Below, piece by piece: positions 38,824 through 51,279 of a stretch of 64,000 nucleotides of DNA (positions are counted from its first letter, which is position 1; the number at the start of each line of letters is the position of its first letter). Position numbers and translations under genes: made by a program. Below the pieces are notes generated by a model. The model was not told the DNA's origin. It made no database searches and saw nothing but the letters and a program-made list of their open reading frames with translations. Source of the DNA: Cystobasidium ongulense (taxonomy: Eukaryota > Basidiomycota > Cystobasidiomycetes > Cystobasidiales > Cystobasidiaceae). Location of the stretch: assembly GCA_022835595.1 (NCBI GenBank), contig BQUP01000002.1:2652534-2716533 (forward strand), written 5' to 3'.

Positions 38824-41800
38824 ATGTCGCGGCCAGCCATGCAGGCGACCACTCGAGACAGCGGGAGCAGCGTCGAGACCGTTGGGCGCGCTGCAGGCAG
38901 TCCAGGCGACACGAGCATCCCGTCTGCCTCAACACCCTCAGACGACGCAAGCACTACCGCCTACTTCCACTCGGCGGCATCGACTGGTGCTGAATCGAGC
39001 AGCCATCACTCGAGAAACCAGCAGCAGCACGACGACTCGGCAGATGAGACAAGCGCACTCGAGGCGCACATACAACGGATGGAGATCTCAGATCAGCCAG
39101 AAGCGCCTGCGCCGTCCGGCTCCTCCGTCCAACCAGCCCGTCTCGCGGGATCGTCAACACCTTCATCAACTCAAGAAGCTCGGCCACAGCAGCAAGACGC
39201 TGTAGACGGAGTGGTGAGCACTGACTTTGCGGCGGACGATGTGTTCAAAGGCAATGCGCAAGACGCACTCTACTCCAGCAATAACTCTATGTCAGGCGAG
39301 GGATCTTCCTCATCCCATTTCTCCGTCGCTGCCCAAGCTCCATCTTCCACCGCTCCCGCCCAGCAATCTGGGGGCAACAGAGTCTTTTCGCCTCCGCATT
39401 CCACCCAGACCAGACAAGAGCAAGCGGCAGCAAGCTCACAAAGACGAGCAAGCAACCCATTCATATTCGAAGACATGGGAAGCAACTCGTCTCCTGCGAA
39501 TTTTGGGCAAAGAAGCTCACCTTTCCAACAGCAGCCAGCCGGACCCACGCCACGCACTTATACTTCATCGGGCCCCTTGAGAAGCGTCCACCATAAACAG
39601 TATGCAACCGAACAACCAGAGGCATCTTCCTCGACTTCTAGTTCATCCCAGCAAAGCAACACCAAGCCCCAGTCTCGAGCCAAACGGAATCTCCCAACTC
39701 CGAACATCGATGCTGCAAAGGAAGACTACTTCTCTCGCCATCCTGACCCAGATTATGGACTTCGACACGGCAAAAAGGCTAGCAATAATACGGAAAGGCG
39801 CCCGGAGTCGAGCTCGTCGCACACGCATAGCTCGTCCGATAAGGCCTCGTTTAGCGATGGGGATGAAATGGCTTCGCACCCCGGCGGATCGAGGGAACAC
39901 GCTGACCATCAAGGCAGCATGCCTGATGGATTGTTATCTCCAGCTTTGTCGATAGGAACCCTGTCATCCGGAGTCAGTGTTGGCCCATCGATGGGAGGAT
40001 ATGAGCGCATCTTTCCCATTCGATCAGTGGTGGCGGGCCAGAAGCCTCTGCCTCAGCCTACACCTGGTGCTGCTTCGACCTCTTCCACTTCCAAGTACCC
40101 ACAATCGGGCAAACGTTCTTCATACAAATCCAATGCTTCTATAACGAACAATCAACAAGCTGCTTCTGCCTCTGCTCAATCCGTTCATTCGGTTTCATCT
40201 GGCGCTACGGCGCATCAGCATCAGCAACGAAAACAGTCTCTTCAGCATCATGATATTTTGAACGAAGAGCTCGAGATGGGCCCTGATAATTCACGACGTT
40301 CGCCTAACCCAGACGACGTTAGCGACGACTCTCTCGGTTCTGGAGGTTCAGCGAAGGGAGAAGGCATGCTTGCTCCGCCACACCCTCATCCCGATATGGA
40401 GGATGAACATTTGCAAAGAGGAGATCCTGCATCTTTATATGGATCCGCAGCGTATACTTCGGCTTCTGAAGAGCGCCAACAAGATGCTATCTTCCAACCG
40501 TCAGCCAAGCCTTTCTATCACAGGAATGACTCGCTCATCTCCCAAACCACCCGATCCTCTGACCCTGCCGCTGTCTCTATCACATCGGCAAATGCTTCTT
40601 CCTATCCCACAACATCGAGATACTCGGACGATTCAGATCCTACAGCTCGAAAAGGTACTTCGACTGCACCTTCTACAGCCGCTCCTACCCCAGGTGCGGG
40701 ATCATCTACTGTTTCTCGCCCGCCTGGCTTGTCAAGGATTCCATCACAAGAATTAGGAGCGCAAGAACCACGACTTCTCAACAAAGGAGTGAAATTTGAT
40801 GATAATGACCCGACACAGCTTGCTCGTAAAGCTTTCGAGAAAGGTGAAGCTGAAGAAGGGCCTTCTGTCGACAGTGGCGGCCTCGGTTCATTAGGCACAG
40901 AGCAGGATGGACTGTTCTTGACTTACCGTTTCGAACATCAACAGACAGATGACGGACATATGATAGTCACTGGCAGGAAAGGGGAGCTGCTGAAATGTGA
41001 AGATGAGCCCATACATATCCCTGGTGCTATCCAAGACTATGGTGTTCTTATTGCCGTCACGGAGGACGATGAAGGCCATTATACCGTCACACACGTATCT
41101 GAGGTGAGTCTGCGTGTGCACCACTTTGACAACTCGTCTACCTGTGCTAATTGCATACACTTTCAGAATTCGGGAGCTCGTTTAGGTTTGCCGCCTAAGG
41201 TGCTTTTTTCCCTCACTTGCTTCACCGAAATCTTGGACGAGGATCAAGCCGATGTTTTCCTTGAAGCAATGGAAGCTCTGGACGAGAATAACGAGTCTGA
41301 ACCCTCTGATACCGCCAGCTCTGCACCACCTCATGACACGCTTGCTAGCATGAACACATTCCAGCTCACAGGACAAGGTATACCAGGAAGCGGAATGGAT
41401 GGGGATGGATCGCGTCTTGAGTGGACTTGTTGGTGTGCAATACATCGTCCCGATAGGAAAAAGTTTCCCAAGCTTGCTATCATTGAGCTCGAACATGAAA
41501 ACGATCTCATGAACCCTGTCATGCACGAGCGATCGGAAGAAGAAATAGAAGAGGACCGAATGAAGGAGCAGTCTAGGTCGTTGTTCCACGGCAGTGATGA
41601 AGAGGAGAATCGTAGACGGGAGGAAGAGCTAAGGAAGCATCAGAACACGGGTCTTGACCCTGCAGACCTCCCTCGTACAAGCGATAAGGGAGAAAACATA
41701 ACCGCAAACGCGCAAAAAGGTCCTCCTGGTGCAGTCCCTGGAGTCGGACGGGCGGACGGTGAAGTACCTGACGTAACGAGGGAAGAATCATCAAGGACAG

Positions 41801-44800
41801 GCGAAATTGGGAAAGGTGGGGGAAGCCTAGATGACGAGCGAGCGAAAGCATTCAAGCCGGCGCAAGAACCACCAAGTCCAGAAGGCTTGGGTATGAATGC
41901 CTCCAAAGAAGAGATTGACGCCTCCACTATTTCTCGCATCAAGCCAATTCGCGCACTTCGAAGAATACGAAAGCAGAAAGGGGGCGGGGATATCATGAAG
42001 CTTTTCTCAGTGCTCGGGCAGATTAACGACGAGCTCAACAAGTCACAGGATCTGCAGACTAGTTTGGAAATCGCAGCTGGAGTTGTCGCCGAGATAACAG
42101 GCTTTCACCGGGTCATGATCTATCAATTCGATGCTGCCTGGAATGGCCAAGTCGTTGCCGAGTTAGTGGACTACAAGCAGACCCGCGATTTATACAGGGG
42201 TCTTCACTTTCCTGCCTCTGATATACCAGCGCAAGCAAGGGAACTCTACAAGATCAACAAAGTCCGGTTGCTCTACGATAGGGACCAGCCCACTGCTCGA
42301 CTAGTTTGCAGAAGCCGGAAGGAGTTAGAGACACCTCTGAACCTCACACACTCACAGCTCAGAGCAATGAGTCCTATCCATGTCAAGTACTTGGCTAATA
42401 TGGGCGTAGTACGTTAGAATTTACGCTCTTCGGCGCCCACATTGCTAACGAAAAGTTTCAATTCGCAGCGCGCCTCAATGTCGATATCTATTATAGCATT
42501 TGGACAACTTTGGGGTCTGGTCTCTTGTCATACGTATGGTCGGTATGGACAGCGCGTGGCGTTTCCCGGTCGGCAGCTATGCCGTATCATCGGTGACAGC
42601 ATATCCCGCAATATCGAGAGGTTGTCATACGCTCAACGTCTGCAGTCACGGAAACTTATCAACACCATACCTACCAACTCCAATCCTGGAGGCTACATTA
42701 TAGCAAAAGCCGAAGATTTACTCTCTCTATTCGATGCCGACTTCGGTGTCTTGAGCATTGGAGACGAAGCTAAGATTCTTGGGTCCCTTGAAAACTCACA
42801 AGAAGTATTGGCAATCTTGGAATATCTCCGCTTGAAGCGGTTCGATCAGGTTCAAGCTTCTGGCAATATACTAGCCGACTTCCCAGATCTAGACTACCCT
42901 GCCGGCTTCCAGCAAGTTGCTGGAATGCTCATGGTGCCTTTGTCCGGTGGTGGACAAGATTTCATCGCTTTCTTCCGACGTGGACAGCTTGAACACGTTC
43001 ATTGGGCAGGTAACCCATATGAGAAAGTCATGCGCTCGAACCAAGGTGTGAAGAGATCTCTGGAACCTAGAAAGTCATTCAAGATATGGTCAGAGACAGT
43101 AGTAGGAAAGTCACGAGGCTGGTCGGATGAAAACATGGAAACTGCTTCTGTGCTGCGTCTGGTCTACGGCAAGTTTATTGAGGTCTGGCGACAGCGCGAA
43201 GCTGCTGTCACGAGCAGTCGTCTCACGTCGCTATTACTCAGCAACGCTTCGCACGAAGGTGAATATCACAAGGGGTTTGTTTGTTGGCGATCTCAATACT
43301 GATAGTCTTGCTTTCAGTCCGCACACCCCTCAATCATATCATCAATTATCTGGAGATGGCTCTGGAGGGGCCTCTAGACGACGATACGCGCGAGTCTCTG
43401 GTTCGATCTCACTCGGCATCGCGTGCTTTGGTGCACGTCATAAACGATCTTTTAGACCTCACTCGTACAGAGCAAAACCAAAATTCGTTCTTGCAAGACC
43501 CCTTGGACCTGAGCGATATTATTGACGAGGCTGTAGCGATTCACAAACTCGAGGCGCAACGACGAGGAGTTGAGTTCGAGGTCATTGAGAACCCGTCTGG
43601 TACCCCTCAAACGCTACTTGGAGACCGCGGCAAAATCCGACAGATTGTTGCGAATGTAACAGCAAATGCGGTCAAGCACACAAAAGAAGGCAAGGTGACC
43701 CTAGAGTGGGGTGAAATGTCTAAAGACAGTGATGAGCCTGCAGAGGCATCGCAGGATACAATCAAGATTGGTATCTCCATCACAGACACTGGAGCTGGGA
43801 TCCCGGAAGACCACCTTGAGGAAATGTTCAGAACATTCGAAGAAGTCGATACTGATAATGGCGATCAGCGCGCGCTAAAACCTGGCAATCTAGGACTGGG
43901 TCTCGCCGTTGTTGCACGTATAGTGTCGCAGCTCGGAGGACAGCTTCGAGTCGAGTCTAAAGTCGGGCACGGATCAAAGTTCACCTTCGTCCTGCACTTC
44001 CGTCTACCTGGCGCACACGTTGCTCCCACGAGCACCCGGTCTGCTACCAGCTCCGTAGCTCAAACAGCGTCAGTAGGGAATGTCCTGACAGGCGGAACTT
44101 CAAATGGCCAGTCGGTACAACGATCTGGCAGCGTCGGAAGCTTGAATGGCAGCTTACAGTCAAACAAGCTTTCGAACGATTCTAGACGGTCTGAAATAGA
44201 GTCGCTCGTTGATGTCATCGGTAGCAATTATATGAGTGGCCAAGCTGCGGGGAAGCAGCAAGGAAACGTGGTTACCCGTGCCCGTACCGCTCAACCTGGT
44301 CAGGTAAACATAGAAGATTCTGGCACGCCTCTGCGCTCTGTCAAAGTGGACGAAGGCGACGTCGACGTTCCTGCTGTTCGAGGTGAAACGCAGGCGAGAC
44401 CTACAATGCAGAGGCAGAGAACGGTCAACCAGGGAAGCAATACAGCTTTCAACATGACCGGTGATATGGGTAATACTTCAAGGCCTACTGCTATGCAGCG
44501 AACGTCCACGTCGAGGTCTGCATCGCATTCGGTCTCCGCTGAAGCCGCCAAACTTGGAAAGAGCACTTCTAGTACCGGAATAAACCCGAGAGACGATCAG
44601 CACCCTCTTAAAGTCTTAATTGTGGAGGATGATGCTATCAACAGAGCTATCCTGCTGAAGAAGCTCACCAAAGAGTATAATCATAAGGTCTCATCTACTG
44701 TTCACGGCGAGGAAGCTGTACGGCTGTTTGAGAAGGACCGAGCGTTTGATATGATTCTTATGGATTTACAGTGAGTGTCATTTCGCTGTTTGTGTTGCTG

Positions 44801-45170
44801 GATTGTGCTGACATTTCCCACCTGTAGAATGCCAATTTGCGACGGCTTTACGGCCACCAAACGAATCCGCGACATAGAGGCAAAAGCGCCGCTATCACCA
44901 GACCTGGGGGAAAAGACAGTTCACTCAGCAGTACCATCACAGACGCCCATCTTCGCAGTCTCAGCCTCCCTGCACGAGCATCAGTATGAACACTTACTTG
45001 ATTGCGGCTTCTCCGGATTCATCTTGAAGCCCATCAATTTCGCGCGTTTGAACGAATTAATGAGAGGTGTGCACGACTATCCCACACTGGAAGCCAACCA
45101 ATACATACCGGGTAGATGGGAGAAAGGAGGATGGCTCATCAATCCCGACCCTTCGCCCGAAGCCCAATAA
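38824..45170 (+). CDS. Fungal phytochrome, hybrid histidine kinase with receiver
   Basis: Red/far-red photoreceptor of 2,035 residues. Exons 38824-41103, 41167-42408, 42469-43258, 43318-44770, 44828-45170. The first about 690 residues are Ser/Gln-rich and disordered. The photosensory core follows: PAS with LKCEDEPIHIPGAIQDYGVL, whose Cys725 is the expected biliverdin attachment site of fungal and bacterial phytochromes; GAF with ITGFHRVMIYQFDAAWNGQV and the PASDIPAQARELY motif; PHY (RASMSISII; KAEDLLSLFDADFGVL). The histidine kinase has the H-box SNASHEVRTPLNHI (His1436, split by intron 3), N-box ANVTANAVKHT, G1 DTGAGIP and G2 GLGLAVV. The receiver has IVEDDAINRAIL, the phospho-acceptor in MILMDLQMPICDGF (Asp1920) and the lysine in FILKPIN. 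PAS is itself interrupted by acidic low-complexity inserts of about 50 and 140 residues. Intron 1 (63 nt) is in frame and stop-free. All catalytic residues are intact, so an active light-regulated phosphorelay is expected. Confidence 0.95.
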
Positions 45171-45720
45171 TACGGCGTTAACTCAGAACCCTCAGTTCCA
45201 GTTCAGCAATTGCGAGTGTAACGCGTAAGCGCAACGAAGCAGCTATCTCCGCCAGCTAATAGCGCATTTCAAGACACTTTCAATCTGGCCAACTCCCATT
45301 CTGCTGCCAAATCGGATATAGGTTTCTTGTTTGTAGATATTTTGATTCTCTGGGATGTAGGTACAAAGCATTGTACTTTATATTGAGTAGGGACTGCAGC
45401 ATAACACACGCATACTAAGGAACAAGTTTTCCTCATCTGTAACATTCTATCTTCACAATACATTATAGGCCAGACTGCTGCATGAATGAAAGAAATAGAG
45501 GAGATGTGATTTCCTTCTTGCCGGAGGCGATGACTTGAAGCATTCACCTGAAGCGAAGGTCCAGCAGGAGACCGAGGTCCTGTTTTGCTATCCATGCGAA
45601 TCCCCACGCCGAGTCACCGCAACGTGATCGGTCGGCTCGTGCACAAACTACTGGCGAAATGGTTCTGAATGGGTGCTCTTCTTGAGACCGGTCACAAAAG
45701 TCGTCGGTGTCAGGCCCAGC
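45171..45720. other. Spacer phytochrome / ARGJ
   Basis: 550 bp with the phytochrome 3' UTR and the ARGJ promoter and leader. A short ATG frame at 45659 and the frame at 45669 precede the ARGJ start and could act as small upstream frames. No gene supported. Confidence 0.5.
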
Positions 45721-47207
45721 ATGCAGCAGATCAAAGCCCTGCCTTCCACGAGCCGCATAGTCTGTGGGTGCAGTCGCGCCTTTGGATCGTGCGCTCCTAC
45801 AGGCGCGCCGGACAAGTCAAAGTATATACTTCCACCTGCGAGGGCCAAGTTCCCGAAAGGCTTCAAAGCTGCGGTGAGTCTGATAGGCATGCACTATGGT
45901 TAGCAAGCTGCCTCTGAAGGCTGATATCTGATATGCACGCTCGACCTCTTTCTTTCACGCATGACAGGCTGCAGCTTCAGGAGTGAAAAAGAATGGCCTA
46001 CTAGACCTCGCTCTCATTGCTTCAACAACTCCACAAGCAGCAAGTGCAGCAGCCTGCTTCACCAAGAATGTCTTTCAAGCTGGCCCCGTCCAGGTCTCTC
46101 GTTCCGTCTTGCTCAACAATGGCGGTCGAGCGCGGTCCTTGATAATCAACTCTGGATGCGCAAACGCTGTGACCGGCAAGAAAGGGCTTGAGAATGCCTG
46201 GTCAATGGCCAAGAATACAGATAAAGTGCTTCAGCATACCTCATCAACGCAGACTGGAGCCGAAAGCGAAACTCTGGTCATGTCGACGGGCGTTATCGGA
46301 CAGCACGTGCAAATAGACAAGATTCTCTCCACCTTACAACAGCTGCCCGCACGCCTAGGGGACGACTACGATTCATGGTCGAGTGCTTCTCGAGCCTTCA
46401 TGACGACAGACACCTTTCCCAAGCTTCGCAGTCGATCTTTTACGCTAGGCGGGCAAGAGGTCCGACTTGTAGGAATCGACAAGGGAGCAGGCATGATTCA
46501 CCCCCGGATGGGGCCACCTCATGCTACTCTGCTAGGCATGATAGCTACCGACGCAGCAATTGATCCAAAGCTGTTACAAACTGCTCTCACCTATGCTGTG
46601 GACAGAAGCTTCAACTCTATATCTGTCGATGGCGATATGAGCACTAACGATACCGTTATTGCTCTTGCCAACGGCGCCAGTGGCTCTCGAGTAATCACCA
46701 CAGAGTCTTCATCAGACTACGAGAGCTTCCAGTACGAGCTCACAGACTTTGCTACCGAATTGGCAAGTCTTGTAGTCAGGGATGGCGAGGGCGCGACCAA
46801 GTTCGTCAAGATTACAGTGAAGGTGAGTTGTAGAATAATCAATCACGAGCGTTATACCTTTCGCTGATGAGCATTATCGCGTGCATCAGGGCTCGCCGGA
46901 CTACGAGAACGCGCACCATATCGCATCAGTCATTGCTCGCTCTCCGCTAGTTAAGACCGCCATTCATGGTGCAGATGCCAACTGGGGCCGTATACTCTGC
47001 GCGACAGGGTATAGCACACCATCGTTTGCGATAGATCCCACTAAAGTCAGTGTCTCGTTCCTTCCTCAAGATGGAAGTGCAATCTTGCATACACTGGTAA
47101 ACGGCGAGCCTGTGCCTGTTGATGAGGCTCGAGCTAAAGTGATACTGGAGATGGAAGATGTGGAGATTGAGGTTGATTTACAAATGGGAAGTCAAAGCGC
47201 GTCATAG
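45721..47207 (+). CDS. Mitochondrial glutamate N-acetyltransferase / ornithine acetyltransferase (ArgJ)
   Basis: Transfers the acetyl group from N-acetylornithine to glutamate in the cyclic arginine pathway in mitochondria. Exons 45721-45873, 45968-46822, 46890-47207 (441 aa). The first about 30 residues ([20 protein letters not shown]) have Arg, Ser and Cys and no acidic residue, fitting a mitochondrial presequence. [20 protein letters not shown] then opens the mature protein. The autocleavage region reads [20 protein letters not shown], with the Ala-Thr bond at which the family splits into two subunits and exposes the catalytic threonine. Also seen are [24 protein letters not shown] and [13 protein letters not shown]. 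Length and motif order equal the family. The reading frame is open upstream to 45673, but only with GTG; ATG 45721 gives the best presequence. Confidence 0.93.
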
Positions 47208-47762
47208 TAGGTCGTTTGCCGGTCAAGCTATTGTTCAGCGACAGGAGGGCAGCTGACGAGTCTTTGTTCCCATCTGGCAGCTATACATGCGATTTTAGCA
47301 AGGTATGAGGTTTTCAACTCATCTATGCACGGGAAGCCATATACTGACTTGCCTCGCTCACCGGTACTCTCTGTTCCATGATGTCCATAATACAGGAGTA
47401 CAGTGAGTTTGGCAAATTACATCTTTGTTGAAGCATCGTCGTTAAACTCGCATTCTCCCTTCTCCTAGTCACCATCAACGGAGATTACAGATCCTAAGTT
47501 AGCTGTAAACGTAGCATGTATTTCAAGCTTCGCAATGGCAGGCGTTCTGTCGCAATTCTTAGCTTAGATCTGGATACCGTCCCAAGAGAGCGGGACAATG
47601 CTCACCAGGGCAACGCGGGTACTTCTGTATACATTGACACTGGTATCTGGCTGTGCGAATGACGCTTGCCTGCGGCCTTCGCCACCACCGACTCCCGGCC
47701 AGATTTGCCTTGTCCAGGCTGGAGCTTGCTTCTTCTTTCGCCTGCAGTCCTCGGTCGCGACA
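47208..47762. other. Spacer ARGJ / uridine kinase
   Basis: 555 bp. The uridine-kinase frame is open back to 47598, but that stretch (CysTrp-free, Pro-rich) does not match the family. I see no other gene. Confidence 0.5.
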
Positions 47763-50255
47763 ATGAACGGCACCATCGCTGGGCTGACAGACGAGCTGGG
47801 AGAGCACTCGCTCACCACGCGAGGCAAGAGTCGCCTCCTCACGCAGCCTGGGTGAGAGACGCACCGCAGAGCACTGCCGGTCGCTCCTCTATCTCTTTGT
47901 CGTGATCGACCGAGACTAACCGTCCGGACCTTGTAATCCATGCTGTTGCTGTCCTGCACGCAGACGAGCACCGTGGTACACCATCGAGGGCCGCCCGCTG
48001 GAAGCCTACGTGATTGGGATAGCCGGCGGCAGCGCTTCGGGAAAGGTGGGTAGGCCTGCATGGATGATCGGAGTTGGGCGCTCGCTTTGCACAAGCTGAC
48101 GACTGTCACTTCGTCAGACACGCGTAGCACAGTACGCAAGTCCTAGATGAGCGTGCAACAATCATGCTTATTCCATATGTGTTATCGGCAGAGAAATCCT
48201 CAGATCTCTCAACGTGCCCTCCGTTCTGGTAGTCTCGCAAGATAGCTTCTACAAGTCTCTTACACCGGAAGAAAGCAAGCGGGTGTGTCCTATACCGCAC
48301 AAATTCACTCGAACTAGGGTTTGCGACTAATTGCCTGCTTTTTCAGGCGTTCAACAATGAATACGATTTTGATTGTCCAGGCGCTTTCGACTGGGAGACT
48401 TTGCGCGAATGCATCTTGGAGCTCAAGCAGATGAAGTCGGTTGAAATTCCCGTTTATTCGTTCGTAGAACATCAAAGGACAAAAGAGACACAATATCTCT
48501 ACGGTGCTTCTGTTGTGATACTTGAAGGATTGTTCATCTTGTCTGATCCCGCGCTACGAGATCTGATAGACATGAAGGTTTTTGGTATGTTTCCCGAGTT
48601 CCTGGCGATTGCACACATACAGCCATCCTTACTAGCACCTCGCTCTTCTTACGAATCCTTCTACAGTACAAGCGGACTCGGATCTCATGCTCGCGAGACG
48701 GATACGAAGAGATATCATCGAAAGAGGCAGAGATGTGCAAGGTATCATCACGCAGTATCTGAAGTGTGAGCAACGATCCCAATGCGCAATGCGTTGCAAG
48801 CAGTAGCTAAGTTCTAACTATGGCAGTTGTCAAGCCCAGTAAGTCAGAAGTGCTGTTACATTTCGCAATATGCGCGGTCCATTCTGAAATCACGACTACA
48901 GGTTTCGACGACTTCATTTTACCAACAGCACGGTATGCCGATGTAGTAAGTTCAGCTTAGATCTTTTGCGTCCGACAGGAGCAATCATCGCTGATGGCTC
49001 CGATAGATCGTTCCTGGAATGCAGAACACGGTCGCCATCGACTTAATCGTAACACATGTTCGGAGGCAGCTGGCAGATAGGGCGCTCAGCCATCGAAAGA
49101 CGTTGACTAGTACGGATGGATTGCACAAGGATTCTTCCGGGCTAGAAATACTGCCTCCTACCGTGACAGTCTTGGAACAAACACCTCAATTGAAAGTAAA
49201 TGACATTCCGCAAATCTACCTGAGCGGTCACTTACTAAGTTTTACCCACTTTTACAGGGCGTCCACACCGTTATTCGCGATGTTACATGCTCGAGGGAGG
49301 ATTTCATACACTTTTCTACGCGCCTGTCTGCAATGATCGTCGAAGAAGCACTGCGCATGCTGCCGTGTCCTGATAAGACTGTCATTACGCCCACTGGCAA
49401 TGAATATCATGGGAAGCAATTTCACATCGACGTGAGTTGTGGTTCCACAGTCGCTTGTAATGGTGAGGTTCTAAAACATCGCCATCTCACCAGCTCTGCG
49501 GAATCTCTATACAAAGATCAGGACAATGTTTCGAAAGAGGCCTTCGACGAGTCATACGCGATGCAGTACTCGGTGCTCTGTTGATTCAGCAAGACGATCA
49601 AACCGGTGAACCACTGTTGTTCAATGCTACACTACCACCAAGATTGAAGAAATTGGAAACAGCCAAATCAACTTATGTCCTGCTCTCTGATGCTCAAATC
49701 GGTACCGCTGCTGCTGTCATGATGGCTGTTCGGGTTCTGCTGGATCATGGAGTGAGGGAAGATCAGTGAGTTTCTAAACTAGTCTGAGGACAGCTAGCAA
49801 GGGTACATTACATTGAAGCAACGCTGAACCGACCCCTCGACCTGTCACTATCCTTCGCACGCCTCCAGCATCATCGTAATGTGCTTTGTGATAGCTCAGT
49901 CTGGCGGCGTCCATGCGCTTGCGAGAGCATTCCCGTAAGTTTCTTCTGGCAAGAGGACGGACGAGAATACAGCTGACCGTGGTGACATTGTTACTACAGC
50001 TCTGTTCGCATTGTAACATCGGCGGTGGATCCTGGTCTTGAGCAGCGGGAAATCCCTATACAAGAGGTGGACGTATCGACCGGTTTGTCAGGGACACGGA
50101 TGAAAAAGTGCTGGGCGATTTTACCGGGAGGTAGGTACACCTTATTACATCAGGCACACATAGTCTCGATACGTTTGCTGACTGGTGCTATTCACAATGT
50201 ACCAACCTTTGCAGTTGGAAATTTTGGTAATCGCTACTTTGGTACTACGGTGTAA
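47763..50255 (+). CDS. Uridine/cytidine kinase with C-terminal UPRT-like domain
   Basis: Pyrimidine-salvage kinase (yeast Urk1, human UCK/UCKL1 group), phosphorylates uridine and cytidine in the cytosol. Fourteen exons: 47763-47851, 47964-48045, 48118-48131, 48192-48282, 48347-48584, 48667-48765, 48827-48838, 48902-48945, 49007-49195, 49258-49431, 49494-49765, 49869-49934, 50000-50130, 50215-50255 (513 aa, phases close). Kinase part: P-loop GIAGGSASGKT (split between exons 2 and 3), VVSQDSFYKSLTPEE, NNEYDFDCPGAFDW, VVILEGLFIL, RRIRRDIIERGRDV, FDDFILPTARYADVIVPG. The C-terminal domain is of the uracil phosphoribosyltransferase fold: CGISIQRSGQCFERGLRRVI, VMMAVRVLLDHGV, PSVRIVTSAVDP, PGVGNFGNRYFGT. 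Its PRPP loop reads DAQIGTAAA instead of the active DxxLATGGT type, so phosphoribosyl transfer is doubtful, as in related Urk1 proteins. Two microexons (14 and 12 nt) are needed to keep the family sequence. Confidence 0.93.
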
Positions 50256-51279
50256 AGAAGCGGAGACCTCGCTCTTACGCCTATTTATTCGAAAGAAGTC
50301 TGTAACATTGTTGCATGTAGTATACTGATTATACGCCGCATCCTCACCGCACACGTCGTCCTAGATACAAATATTCACACTCGTCGTCCTGGTCTGCCAC
50401 TTTAACCTAATCCAACCCTTAACTCCCCAGGATACAAGTGGATTGGACGTAGGTTGCCAAGCTGACACAAACAATGTATCTCCAGCCTATACAGTGCCAC
50501 GGTCCTCTTGCTGTCTGCCTAATTCCTGCTACGATCACCCTCCTCTTCCTTTTTCACACCAAGCTACCGTCAAGCGCATCGCCCCTCGATAACATCTCGA
50601 TGGACGAGCCGATGTGAATCAACTCAATGGCTGCCTTCGCTTGCCAACGCTGTACCTGGTCGCCCGCTCCTCGCGCTGGGAGCATCGGCCGGCCATCAAG
50701 GGGCGCACACAAGGCGGACCTGGGTGGCAAATCGCCAGCGCTTTTTGAGCATGCAACCCGGCTAGGCGTGCAGAGCTCAAGAATGGACTCGCGCACGCTG
50801 AGGCTGGACGAGGATGTGTCTTCAGCAAGAATGTGCATGCCAGCCAGTCTGATCCGAGACGGAGTAAAGCGCTGTGGTATAGGTGGGAGGGACAGAGAAG
50901 AGAGATTCGCTCATCTTCATCCAGATCTAGACAAGTCTATAAGCACAACCGTATCACTGCTCCTCTTTGAACTGCTTATTACGACTGCCGACTCGTCCCT
51001 CGCTGCCCATCAGAACTTTCGGTTCTTTGGCAGGCGTGCCTCGTAGGATACGCGACCGAGACCCCCTCTGCGGCACCTAAGGCAGCAAAAGACCTCGTCG
51101 ACCAAGCATCGGGAGATCTTCAAATACATAGCGTCATAAGAGACGACGTTCAGCCATATTCCCCACCCACCTTCGCCGTCCTAGATCGTCGGCTGCTATC
51201 GCCCTCCCATCTGTGACCCAGCATTTTCGCATCGAACAACGCAAAGGAGCAGCATCTGTCATCCCCGAAGCCGCACGCC
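50256..51279. other. 1-kb leader/promoter region of the Ran1-like kinase gene
   Basis: No supported gene. A 139-codon ATG frame at 50627-51046 (+) starts MAAFACQRCTWSPAPRAG and has no recognised family; if transcribed as part of a long leader it would be an upstream frame. The last 150 bp before the start codon are pyrimidine-rich. Confidence 0.4.

Noticed and set aside
50627-51046. ATG frame with CQRC start, considered as an Atg6-like N-terminus
   Set aside because: Nothing after the first residues follows Atg6; the frame lies in the kinase leader.
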